The notes below the pieces were generated by a model. The model had not been told where the DNA came from and searched no databases. It saw only the letters and a list, made by a program, of their open reading frames with translations. This document shows positions 9,868 through 19,547 of a DNA stretch of 64,000 nt, piece after piece; positions within the stretch are counted from its first letter, which is position 1; every line of letters starts with the position of its first letter. Position numbers and translations under genes: made by a program. The stretch is taken from positions 18,229 to 82,228 of the forward strand of contig NZ_JBDIWA010000013.1 of the NCBI RefSeq assembly GCF_039794105.1, given 5' to 3'. Source of the DNA: Kuenenia sp039794105. GTDB lineage: Bacteria; Planctomycetota; Brocadiia; Brocadiales; Brocadiaceae.

Positions 9868-9872
9868 GAAAC

Positions 9873-11111
9873 TTATTTAAACTTTGATACTATCAAGGAA
9901 GAGCAATTTCCTAAACGTGAGGATGAATTTATAAGGACATTTTTTACCGGAACAGTCGCCGCTCTTTCAACAACCAAACCGAGGTCGCATTCCGGATCAG
10001 GTTCCTTATAATTAATTATCGGAGGAATAGTATGCGTGTTAAGAGACATCACCGCCGCCACTGTCTGTAAAGCCCCTGATGCGTCAAGACATTCACCTGT
10101 CATTGATTTGATAGCCGTCACCGGAATAAGTTTCGCGCGCATGCCAAATACTTCTTTTAAAGCCCTTACCTCCATTGCATCGCCATACACTCCGGAATAT
10201 GCATTAGCAGATATGCAGGAAATATCATGAAGCGTTAATTTTGCATCTTCTAAAGCGCTCCCGATAGCCCTTATGCTGCCGTCTGTCTGGTATTCTTTAC
10301 TGGTGGACATCTTAGGATCAAAGGCTGTTCCATAACCCCTTACTTCCGCGTAAATATTTGCATTCCTCTTTAACGCATCCTCTAATGTTTCTAAAACAAC
10401 CAGCGCAGAGGCTTCTCCCAGGACCATGCCATTACGTCTCTTGTCAAAAGGCGCACTAATTTCAAGGGTACCGCTATTACTCCCCGCCAAGATTTTTGAG
10501 CTATGCGCTCCCCAAAAAATGTCATGGCCTAATCCATAAACTCCCCCTGCAATTACCGCCTTTACCCTTCCCATTCGCAGAAAATCAGATGCATAGATAA
10601 TGGCGTCAATGCTGCTCGTTACCCCGTTAGAAATTGTTGTACTTAAGCCTGTTGCCTTGCAAAAAATCGACGCCCGGCTGGCAGGTGCGTTTATTACCGT
10701 ATTGGGAAAGTCCATCGGATTTACATAATTTGGACCCTCCCTGAGTGATTGAAAATCAAAAGAACTTATACTATCTATACTGCCATAAGTAGAGCCTACA
10801 ACGATGCCTAATTCATCTTCATTGTAAGTATTATTCTCAAGATTTGCATCCTTAATCGCCAGACACGTAGCCGAAGATACCAGAAGGGATGTTCTGTCGA
10901 TGTGGCGAATACCCTTTTTCCCCAAATAAATTTTAGGGTCAAAATCCGTGATCTCTCCCGCCTGTTTACTATTAAAATGAGTTACATCAAATAACGTTAC
11001 CGGTTTAATCCCGGATACCCCATTTATTAAATTTTGCCAAAAGACCTCTTTCGTTTCTCCAAGAGGGGAGATGACAGATATTCCTGTAATTACAATCCTC
11101 GTATCGCCCAT
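9873..11111 (-). CDS. FabF-like ketosynthase homologue lacking the catalytic triad (chain-length-factor-like)
   Basis: The 412 residues align over full length with the neighbouring FabF, but the active site is gone. The nucleophilic cysteine (C163 in the neighbour) falls at V164 within SNGVTSSIDAI. The first histidine position reads SANAYSG with N303. The second histidine position reads KSMTGECLDA with E340. The fold-forming motifs (VVGSTYGS, GEASALVVLE, IKSM) remain. This is the pattern of KAS-beta/chain length factor in type II polyketide synthases, which pairs with an active ketosynthase and sets chain length. I infer it forms a heterodimer with the upstream FabF (97-base gap). Confidence 0.85.
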   Translation of the reverse strand: MGDTRIVITGISVISPLGETKEVFWQNLINGVSGIKPVTLFDVTHFNSKQAGEITDFDPKIYLGKKGIRHIDRTSLLVSSATCLAIKDANLENNTYNEDELGIVVGSTYGSIDSISSFDFQSLREGPNYVNPMDFPNTVINAPASRASIFCKATGLSTTISNGVTSSIDAIIYASDFLRMGRVKAVIAGGVYGLGHDIFWGAHSSKILAGSNSGTLEISAPFDKRRNGMVLGEASALVVLETLEDALKRNANIYAEVRGYGTAFDPKMSTSKEYQTDGSIRAIGSALEDAKLTLHDISCISANAYSGVYGDAMEVRALKEVFGMRAKLIPVTAIKSMTGECLDASGALQTVAAVMSLNTHTIPPIINYKEPDPECDLGLVVERAATVPVKNVLINSSSRLGNCSSLIVSKFK

Positions 11112-11208
11112 TTATAAACCTCTTATTTTATACGCTTCAACTTTGGAAATATCGTTCTAAATATAATTATTTCAATTATTTTTAAAATAAATTTTCTTTA
11201 CAAATATT

Positions 11209-12429
11209 CTAATTGGTAAATTTCTTTATTACCAGACAACTGTTATTGCCCCCAAAGGCATGAGCATTGTTCAACGCAATGTTTACCTCTTGTTTTCTCA
11301 TGACATTGGGCACATAATCCAAATCACACTCAGGATCAGGCGTAACATAATTTATCGTAGGAGGAATAATGTCGTTTTGCACCGCTAAGGCGCAAGCAAT
11401 TGCTTCTATAACACTGGCAGCACCCATTGTATGCCCTATCATCGATTTTATTGAACTAATTGCCAGATGTTCAGGTTTTTCTCCAAAGACTTTCTTTATT
11501 GAAATAGTTTCCGCCTTGTCATTTGCAGGAGTACCGGTACCATGAGCACTTATGTATTGAACATCTTCAGGCCTGAGGTTTGCACTCTTTAATGCTTTTA
11601 TCATTGCAGAGATAACACCTTCGCCATCCGGATGTGGTATGGTAATGTGATATGCATCGCAACTCAAACCATAACCAATAATTTCAGCATAAACATTTGC
11701 GTTTCTTTTCTCTGCACACTCCAGCGACTCCAAAACAAGCATTCCCGCACCTTCACCAACCATCATGCCCTTTCTATTTTTATCAAATGGCTGGCAAATT
11801 TCTGGCGCTATAGCGCCTAAACGGGCAAAACCGGTAAAAGCCACTTTCGAAAAGGGATCAGAACCCCCCGCAACCATCACGTCTACTCTTCCAAATCTAA
11901 TTAAATCATAAGCATAGCCAATAGCGTAATTCCCCGCTGCACATGCAGTGGGTATTATCGTATTGGGGCCTTTCAAACCAAATTCAATTGCAATGTTAGC
12001 AGGAATATTGTTACAGGGATGCATTAAAAACAAATCAGGGGCTACTCTGGCTTCTCCGTCTCTATGTCTGATGTAATTTACTTTCTCTAAGATTTGTATT
12101 TCCCCGGCAGTTGTCCCAACAGACACCCCCATTCGTTCCAATTCAGTTTTAGACAGATCAATTTTGGCGTCATCTAACGCAAGTTTCGTAGCCGCTATCG
12201 CAAATTGAGAACCCTTGCCTATCTCTTTCAAGACGCCATCTTTAACATAATCTGAATAATTAAAATTCTTGACCTCGCACCCTTTATGGACTCTGTATCC
12301 TGAAGTATCTATACATGACACTTCAGATACGCCCGATTCCCCTGCGGTAAGGGCGTTCCAAAAAGCATCTTTCCCCGAACCAATGGGCGTTATCATCCCA
12401 ACACCAGTTATAACAACTCGTTTATTCAT
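11209..12429 (-). CDS. fabF: beta-ketoacyl-ACP synthase II, catalytically complete
   Basis: FabF-type ketosynthase, 406 residues, condensing malonyl-ACP with acyl-ACP in the cytoplasm. The catalytic Cys163 lies in PTACAAGN, and His296 (SAHGTGTPAND) and His333 (SMIGHTMGA) complete the Cys-His-His triad. It lies 19 bases downstream of the FabZ-like gene and upstream of the triad-less homologue, so it is probably the active half of a specialised condensing pair rather than the general housekeeping FabF. That specialisation is inferred from context. Confidence 0.92.
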   Translation of the reverse strand: MNKRVVITGVGMITPIGSGKDAFWNALTAGESGVSEVSCIDTSGYRVHKGCEVKNFNYSDYVKDGVLKEIGKGSQFAIAATKLALDDAKIDLSKTELERMGVSVGTTAGEIQILEKVNYIRHRDGEARVAPDLFLMHPCNNIPANIAIEFGLKGPNTIIPTACAAGNYAIGYAYDLIRFGRVDVMVAGGSDPFSKVAFTGFARLGAIAPEICQPFDKNRKGMMVGEGAGMLVLESLECAEKRNANVYAEIIGYGLSCDAYHITIPHPDGEGVISAMIKALKSANLRPEDVQYISAHGTGTPANDKAETISIKKVFGEKPEHLAISSIKSMIGHTMGAASVIEAIACALAVQNDIIPPTINYVTPDPECDLDYVPNVMRKQEVNIALNNAHAFGGNNSCLVIKKFTN

Positions 12430-12448
12430 ATATTCATGCTATCTTTAA

Positions 12449-12898
12449 TTAAACCAACGAACTCTTTTCCGCAATACCAAATGTCAACGCTGCTTTAGCA
12501 ACGACCTTTTCCTGAACTTTCACAACAGACTGAACTATAGCGCCCCTCGAAACAATTTTTTCAACAATCACTTCTATGGTAAGCTGATCACCGGGAATGA
12601 CGGGTTTTGTAAATCTGGCATTATTGACTGATGCCAATAAAAAAACCGCATCTTCATCGTTCCTGGAAGGAAGACTCTTTTTGAACAAGATTATTGAAGC
12701 TTGCGCCATCGCCTCAATGATTAAAACACCAGGCATTATGGCAAAATCAGGGAAATGTCCTACAAAGACGGGTTCATTACCGGAAATGTTTTTTACGCAA
12801 ACGATTCTCTTGCTTTCTTCAAACTCAATCGCTCTATCGATAAATATGAAGGGATATTTTTGAGGAAGAAGTGATCGTATTTCCTCAAAAAGTATCAT
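12449..12898 (-). CDS. fabZ: FabZ-like 3-hydroxyacyl-ACP dehydratase
   Basis: Hot-dog-fold dehydratase of 149 residues that removes water from 3-hydroxyacyl-ACP. The catalytic motif GHFPDFAIMPGVLIIEAMAQ contains His48 and Glu62 at the expected spacing. The residues usually read as GNP after HFP are DFA here, so the pocket entrance may differ from housekeeping FabZ. It is followed by fabF (19 bases) and preceded by the acyl carrier protein gene (48 bases). It may be a pathway-specific isozyme; whether it also isomerises like FabA cannot be told from sequence. Confidence 0.9.
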   Translation of the reverse strand: MILFEEIRSLLPQKYPFIFIDRAIEFEESKRIVCVKNISGNEPVFVGHFPDFAIMPGVLIIEAMAQASIILFKKSLPSRNDEDAVFLLASVNNARFTKPVIPGDQLTIEVIVEKIVSRGAIVQSVVKVQEKVVAKAALTFGIAEKSSLV

Positions 12899-12946
12899 GT
12901 TGAATATCTCTTTCTTTCATTACACAATGATTTTCGAATAACCAAT

Positions 12947-13210
12947 TTACTTCCCACTCTCCGCCAAAACCGATTTTGTTAAATCAATCGTGGCGCTCAA
13001 AGAAGTAATATCTACAAGTTTTTCTTCTGGAATTTGTACTTTAAACTTTTTTTCTATAAGCGCTAAAATCTCAAGCGCTAAAAGAGAATCAATTTCAAGA
13101 TCTTGAAAAAAATTCGCATCCCTTTTCTCCCAGATCTCTTTTTCATCCAGCTCTGTAACCTCTGCAACTATTGAGGTTACACCTTTTTCAATCTCTTCGT
13201 CGTTCAACAT
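12947..13210 (-). CDS. acpP: acyl carrier protein
   Basis: Small acidic protein of 87 residues. The phosphopantetheine attachment serine is S42 in the motif LEIDSLLALEIL; canonical ACP has DSL at this place. I chose ATG at 13210 because AAGGAGGACT directly precedes it; a longer frame to 13252 adds residues with no binding site. It is the first gene of the minus-strand operon that runs to lpd and probably carries the growing acyl chain for the ketosynthase pair and dehydratase. It is divergent from icd. Confidence 0.92.
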   Translation of the reverse strand: MLNDEEIEKGVTSIVAEVTELDEKEIWEKRDANFFQDLEIDSLLALEILALIEKKFKVQIPEEKLVDITSLSATIDLTKSVLAESGK

Positions 13211-13639
13211 AGTCCTCCTTATAATATTTTCTCTGTAAGGCCATAAAAACATCTTAATATAAGATGCAAAACTAAAGGAGAATCATGGTAGCAGACACAA
13301 ATTATATTGTCAATAATATTATTTCCTTAGTTGGTAAAAAAATATATCTACACATCTTATGTCCAAAATGTTCAATTTATACAATATTTCTTGCAGGCAC
13401 AACCCATTTAGTCTTTATTAAAATTAAAAAAATAACTATGAATTAATATCGGAGTTTTGCCAGGGATATCAGTAACATAAGATATACTACCACGCACGGA
13501 ACATGCAAGCAATGAACCCATAACAAGGCGCCTTACTAAATTTCTGTTACTATTAAATTGAATTTATCTTCTTATGAATGTACTATGAAGCCTTTTATAA
13601 ACTGCTGCAAAATTGAACAAATTTACAGGAGGGTTCGTC
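13211..13639. promoter_or_regulatory. divergent promoter region between acpP operon and icd
   Basis: About 430 AT-rich bases separate the divergent acyl carrier protein operon and isocitrate dehydrogenase, so both promoters should lie here. I see no gene and no clear operator palindrome. AGGAGGG at 13627-13633 is the ribosome binding site that selects the TTG start of icd at 13640. Confidence 0.5.
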
Positions 13640-14884
13640 TTGGTAACAAAAACACAAAAACTGTCAAAGGAAGGTAGCGCTATAACAAAAGAAAAAACTC
13701 ATTTGGTTGTACCGAATGACCCTATTATTCCGTTTATCAGCGGAGACGGTACAGGCCCTGATATCTGGGATGCTTCGGTACGGGTGTTTGATGCTGCAGT
13801 AAGCATTGCCTATAAAAACAAAAAGAGGGTTCACTGGTTGGAAGTACTGGCAGGAGAAAAGGCCTTTAACGAATGTGGCGAATGGTTGCCCGGGGAAACC
13901 TTAAAAGCAATAAAAAAATATAAGGTAGCAATCAAGGGCCCTCTGACGACACCCGTTGGAGGTGGAATCCGAAGCCTCAATGTCACACTTCGCCAGAAAC
14001 TCGATTTATATGCCTGCGTCCGCCCTGTCCGCTATTTTGATGGCGTTCCCAGTCCTGTTAAATCACCGGAAAAATTAAACGTCATCATTTTTCGTGAAAA
14101 CACCGAGGATGTTTATGCGGGTATCGAATACAAAAAAGGGTCTCCCGAGGCAAAAAAACTCGCCGCTTTTATAGAAAAAGAGTTCCGGGTAAAAATCAGA
14201 AAAGATTCCGGCATTGGCATTAAACCGATAAGTGTGACAGGCACAAAGAGGTTGGTAAGGCGTGCAATTCAGTATGCCATTGATAAAAAGCGATACAGTG
14301 TAACCCTTATGCACAAAGGCAACATTATGAAGTATACTGAAGGCGCCTTTTGTGAATGGGGATACGAAGTCGCCAGAGAAGAATTCTCTAAATCGGTAAT
14401 AACTGAGGAAGAAGTACAAAAAAAACATAACGGCAAAGCACCCAAAAACAAGGTAGTGATAAAGGATAGAATTGCAGATGCAATGTTCCAGCAAGTACTC
14501 CTTCGGCCAGAGGAATATAGTGTTATTGCCACTCCAAATTTAAACGGCGATTATATCTCCGACGCCTGCGCGGCACAGGTTGGCGGATTAGGCATGGCGC
14601 CGGGCGCCAATATTGGCGATAATGCGGCAATCTTCGAAGCGACACATGGCACTGCGCCAAAATATGCCGGAAAGGATATTGTTAATCCCGGCTCAGTAAT
14701 CTTATCAGGAGTTATGATGTTTGAACACCTTGGATGGGATAAAGCAGCAATGTTAATTATAGCGGCATTAGAGAAAACCATTCGGCAAAAAACGGTAACA
14801 TATGATTTGGAACGGCAAATGGACGGCGCTCAATTGCTGAAATGTTCAGAGTTTGCAGACAGAATAATCGCAAACATGTCATAA
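13640..14884 (+). CDS. icd: NADP-type isocitrate dehydrogenase
   Basis: Converts isocitrate to 2-oxoglutarate and CO2 in the TCA cycle. The 414-residue protein has the E. coli-like IDH layout: FISGDGTGPDIW near the start, GPLTTPVGGGIRSLNV with the substrate-binding serine, FRENTEDVYAGIE, the Lys/Tyr region LMHKGNIMKYTEG, and GANIGDNAAIFEATHGTAPKYAGK near the C-terminus. The start is TTG at 13640, chosen because AGGAGGG lies six bases upstream; an earlier TTG at 13613 has no binding site. It is transcribed alone, divergent from the acyl carrier protein operon. NADP preference is by family resemblance only. Confidence 0.94.
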   Translation: MVTKTQKLSKEGSAITKEKTHLVVPNDPIIPFISGDGTGPDIWDASVRVFDAAVSIAYKNKKRVHWLEVLAGEKAFNECGEWLPGETLKAIKKYKVAIKGPLTTPVGGGIRSLNVTLRQKLDLYACVRPVRYFDGVPSPVKSPEKLNVIIFRENTEDVYAGIEYKKGSPEAKKLAAFIEKEFRVKIRKDSGIGIKPISVTGTKRLVRRAIQYAIDKKRYSVTLMHKGNIMKYTEGAFCEWGYEVAREEFSKSVITEEEVQKKHNGKAPKNKVVIKDRIADAMFQQVLLRPEEYSVIATPNLNGDYISDACAAQVGGLGMAPGANIGDNAAIFEATHGTAPKYAGKDIVNPGSVILSGVMMFEHLGWDKAAMLIIAALEKTIRQKTVTYDLERQMDGAQLLKCSEFADRIIANMS

Positions 14885-15551
14885 CATTTTAATGACCTTT
14901 TCAGGTGTTTTGATATATTTTTGTTCCTTACAAAGAGTCTTTATTCTGCTCGTATTATCAAGGCATGCGGGAGGGTTTTTTGTTTTTATTCTGTCCGATG
15001 GTTTTTGATTTTGTTTCATCCAGGGTACGGTACTACTCAGGTGTGACCATGAATCATTTGTTGTTATAAAAGCCTATAAATTCAGGACAAGAAAATTACC
15101 CTAAAGAAGTGTATATGATATAGCCGGGATTCCCTGTCTTTTTTGTGGTGGATTCGCTGCCGCTTAATCCCCCCTACACCGAAGGTCTTCAGTGTCAGTC
15201 TGCGTTAATCTTGCAGAAGGCGTGATAAAATGTAGGTATAAGGCGGTATTTGTTAATAAATTAACCGCGGCAGAATAAGAAGAGGCAGAAACATAAACAG
15301 TATTGGAGTTTGCATTGAAGTGCAGGTATATTAACAACGAAACATTTAAAATGTTGTACGAAAGGTATGGGCATATTTTTGCAAAAGCTTATTACGCGAT
15401 GAAACGAAAAACAGACTCATTCTGCAAAATCAACTGATCCCTCCCCCTGTTATCCCCTCCCTAGTCCCTCTATTTTTCATTTGCTTTCTTACACGGGCAT
15501 TCATATAGTATCGGCAGGCTGTTCTTCAGAAAGTTCCACCTCTCTGGCATC
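14885..15551. other. intergenic region with decayed sequence
   Basis: About 670 bases without a credible gene. A REP-like stretch near 15147 (GTGGATTCGCTGCCGC followed by TTAATC) recurs near 59722, so it is a dispersed repeat. A short frame at about 15315-15437 encodes LYERYGHIFAKAYYAMKR, vaguely like region 2 of an ECF sigma factor, but it has no start site and is too short to call. Confidence 0.4.
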
Positions 15552-15689
15552 GTAACTTCTCAATAAGTTGAGGTAAACACCCCCCTTACTTCCTTATTAA
15601 TGGGGAATACTGTGCAGTCATCAATCCGCAATCGACAAACTGTAGACTGTAGAAACTATTATAAAAACCTCAACTTATTGAGAGGTTAC
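15552..15689. repeat. MITE-like element with terminal inverted repeats, copy 1
   Basis: The ends read GTAACTTCTCAATAAGTTGAGG and the reverse complement CCTCAACTTATTGAGAGGTTAC, in a 138-base element with no coding capacity. The interior includes GTAGACTGTAG-like repeats. A second copy lies at 61030-61131 with the same termini. It sits just upstream of cas6 and may contribute its promoter. Confidence 0.75.
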
Positions 15690-15717
15690 CTGGCATTTAA
15701 CCCTGATCGGAGTTTCT

Positions 15718-16845
15718 ATGTTCGAAAGGTTTCGGGTAGCAAAATTCAGGCTCACCATCTGCACTAAAGACCAAATACGCTTTCCCGCATATAAAGGCGC
15801 CGCATTCCGCGGCGGTTTTGGATATGCCTTTAGACGTGTAGTCTGTGTAATCAAGGGCAAAGAATGCGATGAATATCTCTTAAAGCAGAAGTGCATCTAT
15901 TCCTATATCTTTGAGACCCCACCTCCTGAAGATGCCGGGATGCTCCGTCTCTATCCAAAAGTACCACACCCCTTCGTCATCGAACCCCCCGTTACCGAAA
16001 AACAAACCTTTGCACCTGGCGAAGAATTTTCATTCCATCTAATCCTCATCGGCAACGCTATCGATTACCTGCCATATTTCATTTACACCTTTACAGAACT
16101 TGGTAAACAAGGAATCGGGCAAGGTCGTGGTAAATATGACCTGCTTCAGGCCGAAGGAATGGATTTGGGAAACGAAGCTGTACAAATCTACAACCATAAA
16201 GATCAGACACTTACAAGCCGCTACCCCATAATCCACGCCCATCAATTAAACCATCAGCCCCCCACCACTAGTCTCCCATCTTACGTAGGGGAAAAAATAG
16301 CAATCCATAATCAAATGCCCTCACCTTGCGAAGAGGAGGACTTCGTCGTGAGCGTTCAGCCAAACGATGGAGAAGAGGTTAAAAATTCGGCGATCATATC
16401 CTCTTGTAAAAGGGAAAAGGAAACTTTAAAGGCAGATAACCATACGAACCATTTAACCATTTCTCTCCTTACCCCCTTACGTCTGCGTTTTGATGGTCAT
16501 ATAACCGATAAAATCGAATTCCACGTCCTCATCAGAAACCTCTTACGCCGTATCTCTTCATTATCCTATTTCCATTGTGGTGAAAAATTTCAGGTCGACT
16601 TTAAAGGTCTCATCGAAAAGGCAAAGGCAGTAAACCAGATAAAATCGGATATCCATTGGTATGATTGGAAGCGCTATTCCACAAGGCATGAAGAATGGAT
16701 GTCACTGGGCGGTGTTATCGGCGCTGTTTCGTATGAGGGTGATTTATCGAACTTTATGCTGTTTTTAAGATTGGGAGAGTACGTGCACGTGGGGAAAGGG
16801 ACTTCGTTTGGATTGGGGAAATATGAGGTTTTGGAAGTTATTTAG
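15718..16845 (+). CDS. cas6: Cas6 crRNA-processing endoribonuclease
   Basis: First gene of the type III-A island. Cas6 proteins cut the precursor CRISPR transcript within each repeat. The 375-residue protein has a RAMP-like N-terminus (residues 1-60, with the glycine-containing FPAYKGAAFRGGFGYAFRR), a second conserved segment (TPLRLRFDGHITDKIEFHVLIRNLL) and a C-terminal glycine-rich loop (VGKGTSFGLGKYEV), as in the Cas6 family with a C-terminal RAMP motif. Residues about 178-245 are a low-complexity, DNA-repeat-derived linker unlike the rest and contain a palindromic repeat in frame. The start ATG has GGAG nearby. It overlaps nothing and precedes cas10 by 52 bases. Confidence 0.85.
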   Translation: MFERFRVAKFRLTICTKDQIRFPAYKGAAFRGGFGYAFRRVVCVIKGKECDEYLLKQKCIYSYIFETPPPEDAGMLRLYPKVPHPFVIEPPVTEKQTFAPGEEFSFHLILIGNAIDYLPYFIYTFTELGKQGIGQGRGKYDLLQAEGMDLGNEAVQIYNHKDQTLTSRYPIIHAHQLNHQPPTTSLPSYVGEKIAIHNQMPSPCEEEDFVVSVQPNDGEEVKNSAIISSCKREKETLKADNHTNHLTISLLTPLRLRFDGHITDKIEFHVLIRNLLRRISSLSYFHCGEKFQVDFKGLIEKAKAVNQIKSDIHWYDWKRYSTRHEEWMSLGGVIGAVSYEGDLSNFMLFLRLGEYVHVGKGTSFGLGKYEVLEVI

Positions 16846-16897
16846 GAAAATATTTTCTGTAAAAAACATACAGAACGGACATGTGAGAGAGGAAGAT

Positions 16898-19537
16898 ATG
16901 GACGAAAATCAAAAAAGAGAATATCAGACCGTGATGCTTGCAGCACTATTGCATGACATAGGAAAGCTTATGCAAAGGGCTGAAGTAGAAACACTTGGGT
17001 TTGATTTTGATTCTAGGATGAAAGAATTATGTCCTTGCAATAAAGGGTATTATTCCAACCAACATGTGATTTGGACAAAATATTTTATTGATGAAATTAT
17101 CAAAGAATTGCCATCTGGAATAGATAAAACTTATTTATCCGAAGTATCATCTTATCACCATAAGACAAAATCTATTGTCAACGAAGCAGATATACTTTCA
17201 TCCAGCGTTGAGAGTTTTGAAGATGATGAAAAAGAACAAGAAACTCATAAAAATATGAGGTTGAATTCGATCTTTGATATTGTTCAACTAAAATATCAAA
17301 TGACTGATAAAGAAGGGAAGTTTTATAGTAATTGGTATTATGAACTAAATCCTTTGGAGGCAGAAGAAGGTATTCTTTTCCCTGTCAAAAAGGAAAATCT
17401 AAAGTCAGAGCATGGGAAGAATTTGGTATCTGAATACAAAAAACTTTGGTATGGGGATAAAGAAATAAATATTAAAGGTTTCGAAGCTGAATTTAAAGAA
17501 ATTCAACCCCTAAATTTTGACTATTATTTTAACTCTGTATATTATCTTTTGCAAAAATATACATGGTCTATCCCTAGTGCAACTAATGTATTTACGGATA
17601 TATCTCTCTTTGATCATCTGAAAACTACCTCAGCAATTGCAGCTTGCTTGTATTGGTGGGAAAAAAGCAGCAAAACAAAAGACAATTCCTTTATTTTATT
17701 GGCAGTAGGCATATCTGGAATTCAGGATTTTATTTATAAAATAACGGCGGCACAAAGCATAGGTGGGATAGCTAAGAGGCTGAGAGGCAGATCGTTCTAT
17801 TTAACAATGTTACCAGAACTTATGGCTAAATACCTGGTTGATAGGCTAGATTTGACCATTGCTAATATAAATTTTTGTGGTGGTGGAGTCTTTGAACTAC
17901 TTTTGCCAAATACTGAGGTAGTAAAAGACAAACTAAATAAATTTGAAGAGACAGTTAACGATTGGCTTATCAAAGAATTTTATGGAGAATTAAGTCTAAT
18001 TTTAGAAAAGATAGAACTCAGTAAGCCTGAGCTTATGGAAAAATACGGTGAAAAGAAAGCCGAACTAGAAGACAATCTCACTTTGAAAAAGAAAAGGAAA
18101 TTCTCAAGGAAGTTCAAGGACAAGGACTTTATTATAAGAAAAGTGGAGAAAGAAAACAAAATTGCTATATGCAAGTCATGTAACCTCTCTTTAGTACAAA
18201 AAGCAGAAGAAATTTGTTACCAATGTAAAACTCATAGGAAGGTTGGAGAGGCTTTGGGAAAGGCTAAATACATTATATTTACTAAAAAAGGAGATGTTAA
18301 CATTAAAACGCTTGCTGGAATTCCTTTTGAATTCGGTAATGTTTATCTTTCAGATGAATTTGATAGCAGCCTAATAGATTTCATAAAACAGGGGATAATT
18401 TATGATGTCCAAAGAATAAATTACTTGGCTGATTCTAATATCAAAGGTTTTACTTTTTTAGGAAATACTCTGCCTACGGTAAATAAAACGATTAAACTAA
18501 AGTCGGAAGAAGTAAAAGATTCGCAAAATTCAGACGAGCAAGAAGGAATTGTTCGCCAAGGTCAAACGCTATCCTTTGAATCTCTTGCAGAAATGAGTAT
18601 AGGTGACAAAAAGATCGGGCTTCTGAAGATGGATATTGATTATTTGGGTTTTATCTTTTCTATGGGTTTAAAAATCTCCAGAACAGAAATTGAGCAGGAG
18701 AGAAAAAGCCTTGAGTCTATATCCCGAATATCTACCTTGAGCAGGGGGTTAATTTATTTTTTTACTGGTTACATAAACAATATCTGTCAGGAAGTTTTTG
18801 AAGTGTGGAAAACAGCTTCCGACAATGATTGGGCATCAAAAAACGGTGTATCAAACGAAGATATAAAAAATATCTTCTATATTTCATATTCGGGTGGCGA
18901 CGATTTGTTAATTGTTGGTCCCTGGAGCGAAATACCAATATTAGCTCAAAGAATTAATGATAAATTCAGGGCTTATACATGCCATAATCCCAATATTTCC
19001 CTTTCAGCAGGAATCTTTATTTGCAACCCCAAATATCCTATTAGTATAGCTGCGAAAAAGACGGGTGATGAGCTCGATGAAAGGTCTAAAGCATTAGGAA
19101 GAAACAGGGTTACCCTTTTCGGTGAGACAGCAGTTTGGGGTTATGAGAAGGGAGAGCGATGGAAAGCCGAGTTAGTAAGAGAAGCCGAAGAGGAAATAGT
19201 TATCAAAGGTGCGCATAAAGGAGAACCAGTAAAAGTAAAAACATTTTATGATTATTTTGAACTGGCTAATAGTTTATATGAAGGAACAAAACTGAAGGAG
19301 AATAAACTACCCAGGAGTTTTATTTACGGATTGATAATGGATTATCAAAAATATTTTGGGGATAGTGAGAATCTCAATATTATCCCTGCTCTTGTTTATA
19401 AAATAACACGAAATGTAAAGGACGATAAAATCAAAGAAGAACTTAAAAAGAAATTAATTACCGAAGGAAATGCTGAGAGATATCTTAGGAAGATAAGATT
19501 AGTGGCAAATTATGCCTTAATGAAATCAAGGAAATAA
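16898..19537 (+). CDS. cas10: Cas10/Csm1, type III-A large subunit with HD nuclease and cyclase
   Basis: The 879-residue large subunit cleaves DNA and makes cyclic oligoadenylate when the Csm complex binds target RNA. An N-terminal HD domain shows LLHDIGK (His19-Asp20) and SSYHHKTK. A zinc ribbon follows with CKSCNL and CYQCKTH around residues 425-450. The Palm domain carries an intact GGDD at residues 666-669 (SYSGGDDLLIV). Both enzymatic activities are therefore predicted active, consistent with downstream cyclic-nucleotide sensor genes. I start at the ATG at 16898 (GAGGAAG just upstream); a longer frame from 16808 overlaps cas6. csm2 follows after 10 bases. Confidence 0.95.
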   Translation: MDENQKREYQTVMLAALLHDIGKLMQRAEVETLGFDFDSRMKELCPCNKGYYSNQHVIWTKYFIDEIIKELPSGIDKTYLSEVSSYHHKTKSIVNEADILSSSVESFEDDEKEQETHKNMRLNSIFDIVQLKYQMTDKEGKFYSNWYYELNPLEAEEGILFPVKKENLKSEHGKNLVSEYKKLWYGDKEINIKGFEAEFKEIQPLNFDYYFNSVYYLLQKYTWSIPSATNVFTDISLFDHLKTTSAIAACLYWWEKSSKTKDNSFILLAVGISGIQDFIYKITAAQSIGGIAKRLRGRSFYLTMLPELMAKYLVDRLDLTIANINFCGGGVFELLLPNTEVVKDKLNKFEETVNDWLIKEFYGELSLILEKIELSKPELMEKYGEKKAELEDNLTLKKKRKFSRKFKDKDFIIRKVEKENKIAICKSCNLSLVQKAEEICYQCKTHRKVGEALGKAKYIIFTKKGDVNIKTLAGIPFEFGNVYLSDEFDSSLIDFIKQGIIYDVQRINYLADSNIKGFTFLGNTLPTVNKTIKLKSEEVKDSQNSDEQEGIVRQGQTLSFESLAEMSIGDKKIGLLKMDIDYLGFIFSMGLKISRTEIEQERKSLESISRISTLSRGLIYFFTGYINNICQEVFEVWKTASDNDWASKNGVSNEDIKNIFYISYSGGDDLLIVGPWSEIPILAQRINDKFRAYTCHNPNISLSAGIFICNPKYPISIAAKKTGDELDERSKALGRNRVTLFGETAVWGYEKGERWKAELVREAEEEIVIKGAHKGEPVKVKTFYDYFELANSLYEGTKLKENKLPRSFIYGLIMDYQKYFGDSENLNIIPALVYKITRNVKDDKIKEELKKKLITEGNAERYLRKIRLVANYALMKSRK

Positions 19538-19547
19538 AGGAGGTAAG

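Noticed and set aside
15315..15437. Short frame resembling ECF sigma region 2 (LYERYGHIFAKAYY)
   Set aside because: About 40 codons, no start signal, and similarity limited to a few residues common by chance.
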